A DNA stretch of 64,000 nucleotides. Source: Dioszegia crocea. Its lineage: Eukaryota > Basidiomycota > Tremellomycetes > Tremellales > Bulleribasidiaceae. The first letter of the stretch is position 1. Each line of letters begins with the position of its first letter. Positions 58,006 through 64,000 of this stretch are shown here, in pieces. The notes beneath the pieces were generated by a model that was not told the DNA's origin, searched no databases, and worked only from the letters and a program-made list of their open reading frames with translations. Location of the stretch: the NCBI GenBank assembly GCA_001600615.1, contig BCKK01000006.1:248001-312000 (forward strand), written 5' to 3'. The position numbers and the translations under genes were made by a program.

Positions 58006-58396
58006 GATTGAAATGTATGGGTTGTTATTACAGCTTTTGCGGTCAGAGGTGTGAGGGATGGAGCTATGGAGCGTATAACTTATATAGCAGATTCGAGAGC
58101 GAGCGAGGGCGGCGGGGCAGCGGGTTCCTGACGTCATATACACAGGATGACCGCATCGACAGGGAAACGTAGTTACTCTAAACCTTAATATTTGGCTCAA
58201 TTTCATCTGCCCCACGTGATGACCTTGATACAAAACCCCAAGCTTAAGGACAGCTTAAAGACAAGGCAGGCATGAGTTGCAGCAGGACAGGACGCCCCGC
58301 CCTTGCCCTCGGCATGGACACAATCCCACACCCCCTCCATAGACGGTCCCTAGTCCATTGGGCATAGCATTGCTGTGACGGCGCTGTACATACAGA
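58006..58396. other. Promoter region of the Gly/Ser-rich gene
   Basis: A 391-nt gap between two minus-strand genes, with the TATA element at 58079. A CACGTG-like site (CCACGTGATG at 58213) may be a bHLH target. Confidence 0.4.
58079..58086 (-). promoter_or_regulatory. TATA box of the Gly/Ser-rich gene
   Basis: TATATAAG on the minus strand, 74-81 nt upstream of the ATG at 58005. It is a close match to the TATA consensus. Confidence 0.55.
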
Positions 58397-59696
58397 TCAC
58401 CACCTAAGAATACTATCTCCCTGACGAGTTACGCCAACAGCGTTCCGCAATAACCCAGGGACGATCTTTCCTTGTAGGATGGTGTCCTCTACCACTCGCG
58501 GTATCTCCGCAGGGGTGACCCGACCGTATGAAAGATAAGCACCCGACGGGAACAAGATCTGGCAGTCAGCTTGTGCAAGATATCAGACTTACGAGCATCA
58601 CTCCTGCGTATCTGTGACCTCCGAGATGATTGATGTTGAATATGCCGACTTCTCCTCCTTCTCCTCCGTTGACGCCCTCGATATCGGCCACTTGCTTCGC
58701 TAGTTGCGCATCTTTCTCTTCAGCGTCGCCATCCATGTCCTCGATAGCCGGCCCGTCAAGATGGGATAGCGAGGAACCAGTCTCGTCAATGACGATGTTA
58801 TGCTTTGCTAAGACCACGTGTAGGGCGGACCGCAAGAGTGGGGCAGCAATGTGACAACGCTTATCACGGCGCTTGTGAGAACCTGATTAGCGCAAGCCGT
58901 ATATTCAGCTCACATAGAAGTACGACAGCACGGTACGGAAGCACCCAGCTCCGCTTCCTGTCTTTGTCATTCCCTGCCAGGCCTACGCGGCCCAGACCCC
59001 CCTCCAAGGCAGCATCGTACAAAGCTGCGGCCCCTTCCGAGGAATTTTCCACTTCCTGTACGACCTTCCAATCTGGGAAGACTAGCACAGTCTGGTCCTC
59101 TGGATCATCAGACTGCGAAATGAGAGATGACGAGTAGAGGGAGGGAGGGTATTCGGTCGGCACAGCCGGTGGGAAGATGTAGTCGGATGGAACTGGACGC
59201 TTTGTGAAATCTTTAGGACCAGAATCGGGTGAGGATAGTTTGAGCGACTGAATGTGACGATCGAGATGATGAGCAAGCGAGTCTTTCTCGTCCTACAGTC
59301 AGTACCGCATTGACAATTACTCACGGTGTGATCTCTTTCCCAGTCACTCTTCCCTGTGCTGATAACTACCACCCTTCCTCGACCTCCCCCAGCACTACCC
59401 GCCAGGTTGGTCTCCCAGTCCATATCGAACCCCTTGGGCAATTCGCCCAGATCCCCATACCGTTCTACAACATATTCGGGGTATGCGACGGTATGCGATG
59501 GTTGATCATCGGTGTCACAAGGTGATTGACACCCGGTGCAGTCGGCGGGGTCCGCAGCTGGAACTCCTATCTCACGCAATTCACTGGCGATCGTTGTGTA
59601 TGTGCTCGCTCGTGCAGGGTCATTATGATCTTCAGCGAGTTTCCCAGTTTGAGTGACTGCGAGTGAAGACAGAGCGGAAGTGATCTTGCCAAACAT
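58397..59696 (-). CDS. APD1: Apd1/Aim32-type sucrase-ferredoxin-like protein
   Basis: Four exons (59325-59696, 58914-59292, 58593-58882, 58397-58558) encode 400 residues. The family has an N-terminal Cys-rich segment, here DCTGCQSPCD, and a C-terminal thioredoxin-like [2Fe-2S] domain. Candidate cluster ligands are in HKRRDKRCHIAAPLL and NHLGGHRYAG, the two blocks that define the family (His and Cys in the first, HxGGH in the second). An extra acidic loop of about 40 residues separates them. In yeast Apd1 is needed for normal actin patches and redox stress tolerance; Aim32 is a mitochondrial relative. There is no clear targeting peptide, so cytosolic Apd1 is the better guess. Confidence 0.82.
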
Positions 59697-60078
59697 TATG
59701 TTGAGGTGTCAGCAGGAAGAGATGTTATGGCCAGTTTGCGAATTATCTTGGAGTTATCTGATACGAGTAAGAGGAGGTGATTAGCCGGAGCCCGAGGTTT
59801 AGCCGAATGCGGCAATCCATAGTGACGTAATGCGCCAAGTCGTTGCCACCACCTTCGCCGCAACTTCAATGCAACCATCTCGCACATAAGTACCATCCAC
59901 TCCATTGGGTACTACTATCTAAGCGGTACAGCACCTGTCGAGCTCTCTCGACCGCCTATTAAATCGCTTCCCGACAGCCTACAGACTTGTTGATTCGCAA
60001 ATCATCGGACCGAACCCGAATTCTGAAAGAGTCCGTCACCTCCCTTGTGCCCCTCATTCGTTTCAACTGATGGAGTAG
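59697..60078. other. Divergent promoter region, APD1 / zinc-ribbon gene
   Basis: A 382-nt region between divergent genes. The 5' exon of the zinc-ribbon gene, including the first base of its start codon, may lie here. Confidence 0.4.
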
Positions 60079-60688
60079 TGTGCATCCCTATCATCTGTAC
60101 GTCTTATCAAATAATCTGGATGTGATATACTGATTGATGACTTCCAGGTGGATTCCCCACGAAGGTACGTCAGAGTCGTCCGAAAGCCTGCATCAAACTC
60201 AGTCCCCAATCCGAAACATCGGTACATACTAACGGGTCAGATCCATCAGGATGCAGCTGAGCCGGGACGCATGTGCCCTCGGTGCAACAATGGTAGGTCG
60301 AGCACAACGGTGGAGCTGATATCAAGCGTCGGTCGTTGGTGCATCATCCAGAGTGAGCATATTTCACGATCTCAAATTCAGTGGCTGGCAGCTGCCCTTC
60401 TCTGACATCCGGTATCCAAATCATGCGCTGACCGGTCCAGACTTGGTTCGAGCTGTTCTGGATACCTCTTATACCCTTCCAGAAGTCGCACATCTGGAAG
60501 TGCAGCATCTGCCGTGAGTAGACGGTCGAAAATGGGTCGAGACGGTATTTTTTCCCGAGGCAAAAGGCTAATTTTCGACAGAATGGGAGATGAAGAAGGG
60601 CGACGGTCACGACCCTCAGCCCCCGGGAGCCTTCACTGGCCAGCAGTGGAATGCACCTCAGCCGGGACATCAGCAGATGGGAAGGTGA
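60079..60688 (+). CDS. Small zinc-ribbon protein; start codon probably split by an intron
   Basis: Six coding exons are visible (60079-60096, 60148-60164, 60241-60292, 60327-60352, 60441-60513, 60582-60688), giving about 97 residues. Two CxxC pairs make a zinc ribbon: RMCPRCNNASVVG and HIWKCSICQWEMKKG, separated by TWFELFWIPLIPFQKS. The order matches the fungal zinc-ribbon-15-type proteins, small and of unknown role. The N terminus CIPIICGFPTKIHQ also fits. No ATG lies in this frame: ATG at 60070 is out of frame and meets TAG two codons later. If exon 2 starts after the GAGTAG acceptor at 60078, its first bases TG need an A from an upstream exon to form ATG. The domain is firm; the start is not. 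Confidence 0.72.
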
Positions 60689-60976
60689 GGCTGGGAAAGG
60701 GGCAGGCGCGGCGGCAGTAGGCGGGAGCAAGTCCGGCGGATCCGCGATTTAGGAACGGGAAGTTGGAGTCTGCCGAGGTTGGGCCAGGAGTAGTCTTTGT
60801 CAGTACAGATCTTGTGATATACTCATATTGTGTGTTATCTGGTGCGCTGACCTAGACTAATCTTCAAGGTTAAATCGGTAAAGGATCCACATAGCTTTGG
60901 TGCCACTTACAGTTTGCAGGTTGACTGATCTTCTACGCACATCCTTTGGCATTTGTCATCTCGTCCTTGCCTTTGT

Positions 60977-61015
<39 letters not shown>

Positions 61016-61140
61016 CATTACCCTTGTTGTCAAACATCCCATCTACCACTAATATCTACCTACTCACCACATAGCTGCACTCAACTACGCATCTTACCCG
61101 AACCCTCAGCCTGCACCGTCCTCCTTCGCCCCAGTGCACC
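60689..61140. other. Intergenic region with TTG microsatellite
   Basis: A 452-nt gap between two plus-strand genes. A (TTG)12 repeat is near the next gene start. Pyrimidine-rich sequence follows up to the ATG at 61141, as in a promoter or 5' UTR. Confidence 0.45.
60979..61014 (+). repeat. (TTG)12 microsatellite
   Basis: Twelve perfect TTG units, 127 nt upstream of the aspartic-protease-like gene, probably in its promoter or 5' UTR. Confidence 0.95.
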
Positions 61141-63912
61141 ATGCTGCTCCTCCCAACCCTCCTGTGCCTAACCACATACCTCGTCCTGCCCTCACGAGCG
61201 GACCCCACTCTGGACGCCAGCCGCACAGGCTCGTATTACAGTAACTTCCCAATCTACCGGTCTGGCTCCGGGACGAACACTGTCAAGGTGGTGGTGGGAA
61301 CTCCGGGTGTGGAGGCTCAGCTTACGCTATGTAAGTCCATCAGGCTTCAAGAGCTGACGTCCAGCAACGAACGTCAACTTCATCCAAATCGCTTCTACAG
61401 AATGCTCCGCATGCACCAATACCGAGTTGTAAGTTCTGCACGAGATCCAGACTAATCCCAGATATGATCTTTTGAAATCTTCGACATGGACCGTAAGTCC
61501 AGGCCCGCCTCCGCTAATGACAGACTGGCCAACAAGATCAAGTCAACATCGTCGTCTACCCCCAATTTCCCAAGGACACCCTGACCTTCTCCTCAAAACT
61601 CGGCACCGACATCGTTCTCGACGCGAGAGGTCAGGATCAGGTACCATCTCCTGTCTCTGCCGTCAACCGAATAGAGTCTGGTCGAGATGGAGCGGGAGGA
61701 GGGTCTGGACTTGATGTCAGTCTGGGCGGAGGGGTCTCTGGATTTTACGGTCTTGGAATCAATCAAGTGGGTACCACAATGACGCTTCTGACAAGGAGCA
61801 AAATAGGCAATTGTCCATCGTCGCAACTATGCTGAATGCCGATCAATACCCCCCGAACCAACCTGTTCCGAAAAGTTTCATCGTCGGCTTTGACATTGAC
61901 CCCTACATCAATCAGGCTGGGACCCAGGTCGGAAGCATGCACTGGGGCGCAATACCGCAGGGTAAATGGATAGGAGATTTGTGAGTTGTCGCTTCGCTCC
62001 ACACTAATGTAGTAATTGGCTCGAGTGCAATCAAACCATTGGCGGCTCGTGGGGCGTGGCCATCGACAACATACGAATGGGAGGAAACGTCATTGACACC
62101 ACGCAGCTTTATGTACGTTCGCACTAAGCTTATCCTGCTGATCTTCCAGGCGACACTCGACCCTGGTTTCGACGGCATCTATCTTCCCTCGAGAATCGCC
62201 ATTCAACTGTTCAACAATGTCCAAGGGGTCAGGCGAGATACCCAGAACCCGCGGCGATGGGTGAGTTTGTTTATATGCCGCTCTGACTCGTAGACCATTC
62301 CGTGCAACTTCATCCAGTCAATGTCCATCTCCATACAGAGCGCCACGTATAACTTCAACCCAACCCAACTCGTGCAGCCCAAGGATGGGCAAACTTGCTA
62401 TAGCCAGGTCCAGGCTTGGACAGACGGAAGTGTGGCTGAAGAGCAAGGGGAGATCAGGTTCGGCACGAGTTTCATGAGCGGTGTCTACTCGTACGTCAAT
62501 GAGCGGTGACTCTTCTCATGCCAGAGCAATCTACTTCTCGCCAAATCAACAATTTGTCGCTCTGGCAGGAAAACCAGGCAGCGTCAATGACTTGAATGTG
62601 ACGGCGCAAGGTGGAGCTGGTATGCCAAACACAAAGCTCGCGGGTATTCGTAAGTTTGGCTGCAAGATTTGTACTGATTGCAGTGATTGGTACACTCCTC
62701 GGTGCCCTCCTCATCCTTTTTGTCATCTGCTACGCGCGTAATCGCTCTTCGTTCCAATCCACCTGGGCACGTGGGGCGCGGAGAATGCAGCGGGCGCAGA
62801 GGAACGCCGTCGTGCGGCATTCAACGATACCCCCACCTATGATGGGTATGTCCGGGCCGATGATGGTCGGCGGTCCGACGCATATGGGATACCCTGGAGC
62901 AATGTACCCTGGGGCGATGATGCCGATGGGTGTGGGGGCGATAGGACCGGGAATGCAGGGGTCGGGATATCCCGGCCAGATCGGAGGATACCAGCCGCAT
63001 TTACACCAACAGCCCATCCTCCCGCAATCACAACCCCTACTTCCCCCACAACCCCTACAGCATGCACAAAATCCGCCGCATCCAACACAGCAGCTTCCGT
63101 CGTATCCTACTCTGGTAACGCCACATCACAACAGAGCGGAATCCAAGTACCGGGCCACCGGTTCACACCCCGCGCAGCCCTACCGCCATAGCCTACCTGC
63201 TAGCTCGTCTCACGACTCGGCCGCCTACTACTCTCCTCGGGCGCATCATAAATCTTTCAACCCGTCAAAAGATCCAGCGTCTGGTGACGACAGGCGCAAG
63301 CGCGTGAGAAGGTCTGCGCCGGTAACTCAGACCTATCAGCGAGGGTCGGGGGCTGCACTGGCCGCTCCCCTAGCAGGAAGGGAAGATTCAAATCCGGGAG
63401 CGCCAGGAGGATCAGGAGGCGGAGGTGACCAGCAACTTGCTGCCCGAGGACAACTCAGCTCGTCGCACAAAGAGTCGGCTCATCCCCGTCACCACTCGGC
63501 GAATCCCCCATTGGAAAACCTAGTCGCGTCTTACCCCTCCCCCACTCAGCCTCTGTACGATCCAACGGGCTTCGATACTAGGCATCGGCTTAGCCAATCC
63601 GAGTACCATCACGCACCGCCGGGTTCAGCAACCAACAAATCCCTCTGGAACTTTGGCAAGGCCAGATCCATTGCAAGGGGCTATGAGTCGGTCCCACGTC
63701 ATGCTTCCACCACATTTGAATATCGCCCTGCCAGTATTCAGCCGGTCCGAGACGCCCGCCAGTCTGGCGAGCAGTCACACGGACGGCTGGCTGGAGATGC
63801 CGCTGAGGCAGATATCGGCGATGGAATGCATCCGAGCGCAGACTGGGCAGAGGTGGAGCGGAACAGGGAGCGAGAGGGATTGACCACTGCGAAAGCGTGG
63901 CGTAGAAAGTAG
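61141..63912 (+). CDS. Membrane-anchored aspartic-protease-like protein, probably inactive
   Basis: Ten exons (61141-61330, 61365-61428, 61462-61492, 61524-61766, 61799-61980, 62013-62112, 62150-62260, 62294-62490, 62525-62649, 62684-63912) encode 823 residues. A signal peptide (MLLLPTLLCLTTYLVLPSRA) leads into a pepsin-like fold: TVKVVVGTPGVEAQLTL, ASTECSACTNTE and YDLLKSSTWT mirror family A1. Where active enzymes have DTGS, this has STNVN, and the second site reads ATLDPGFDGIYLPSR instead of DTG or DSG. A membrane helix (LIGTLLGALLILFVICYA, about 415-432) is followed by some 390 residues of Pro/Gln/His/Ser-rich cytosolic tail, including MMG/PGAM repeats. It may be a sensor or wall protein. 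The acceptor of intron 4 can be 61795 or 61798. Confidence 0.78.
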
Positions 63913-64000
63913 CTGTGATCTCATCCACTATGGTATAAGCACCCACCCCTTCAGATTTGTTGACTTTAGCAAAGCGAAAGGTGGGCCAGCCCGACCCAAG

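Noticed and set aside
60979..61014. TTG repeat read as a poly-Cys or poly-Val protein part
   Set aside because: It lies upstream of a clear signal-peptide ATG and is better seen as a microsatellite in the promoter or 5' UTR.
1..64000. Transposon, viral insertion, CRISPR array or toxin gene
   Set aside because: No transposase, integrase, reverse transcriptase, capsid or long terminal repeat was recognised, and no regularly spaced repeats exist; the organism is eukaryotic.

Overview
The window reads as a compact nuclear chromosome segment from a basidiomycete yeast, probably a Tremellomycete (Cryptococcus/Tremella relatives). Evidence: about 54% GC, nearly every gene cut by many 30-60 nt introns, donors of the type GTRNGT, a CTGAC or CTAAY branch site only 3-8 nt before the acceptor AG, and gene families typical of this group (Ime2/Crk1 kinase, Mat2/Prf1-type HMG factor, DEP-DH-PH-CNH Rho GEF, class II DnaJ with G-rich linker). 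The species call is inference. All gene models were spliced by eye; exon sums were checked to be multiples of three.

Layout. 1-7.3 kb: a truncated arrestin-fold gene, SEC9 t-SNARE, an NCBP3-like RNA-binding protein and an HMG-box transcription factor. 7.3-10.9 kb: a protein-gene-poor stretch holding an intron-containing tRNA-Glu(CTC) and a diverged tandem repeat. 10.9-21.6 kb: PP2A scaffold TPD3, Hsp110 SSE1, a secreted double-psi-beta-barrel protein, a Dal5-type MFS transporter and GPI12. 22-30.3 kb: a tail-anchored APSES-like (Bqt4-like) protein, the Crk1/Ime2 kinase and a fucose-permease-type MFS transporter. 30.3-41 kb: a motif-dense intergenic region, a large proline-rich unknown, a DnaJ protein, LST8, a Rab5 GTPase and STM1. 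41-50.3 kb: CPA2, ULA1, an unknown membrane protein, a GILT-family thiol reductase and an allergen-like histidine-rich protein. 50.3-64 kb: a second His-motif protein, a ROM2-like Rho GEF with two DH domains, a Gly/Ser-rich hydrophilic protein, an Apd1-like protein, a small zinc-ribbon protein and a membrane-anchored aspartic-protease-like protein.

The genes are mostly housekeeping or signalling and do not form one pathway. Functional links that can be drawn are loose: PP2A/LST8/Crk1/Rho GEF in growth signalling, Hsp110 and DnaJ in protein folding, SEC9 and Rab5 in vesicle traffic. I found no mobile element, CRISPR array or virus-like region. The most unusual signals are micro-exons (5, 8 and 8 nt) required to keep three genes in frame, two GC-AG introns, a tRNA intron with 12 nt perfectly complementary to its own T arm, a dense cluster of GCCGC/GCGGC motifs between two genes, a Rho GEF with tandem DH domains, and an HMG box interrupted by about 74 residues.
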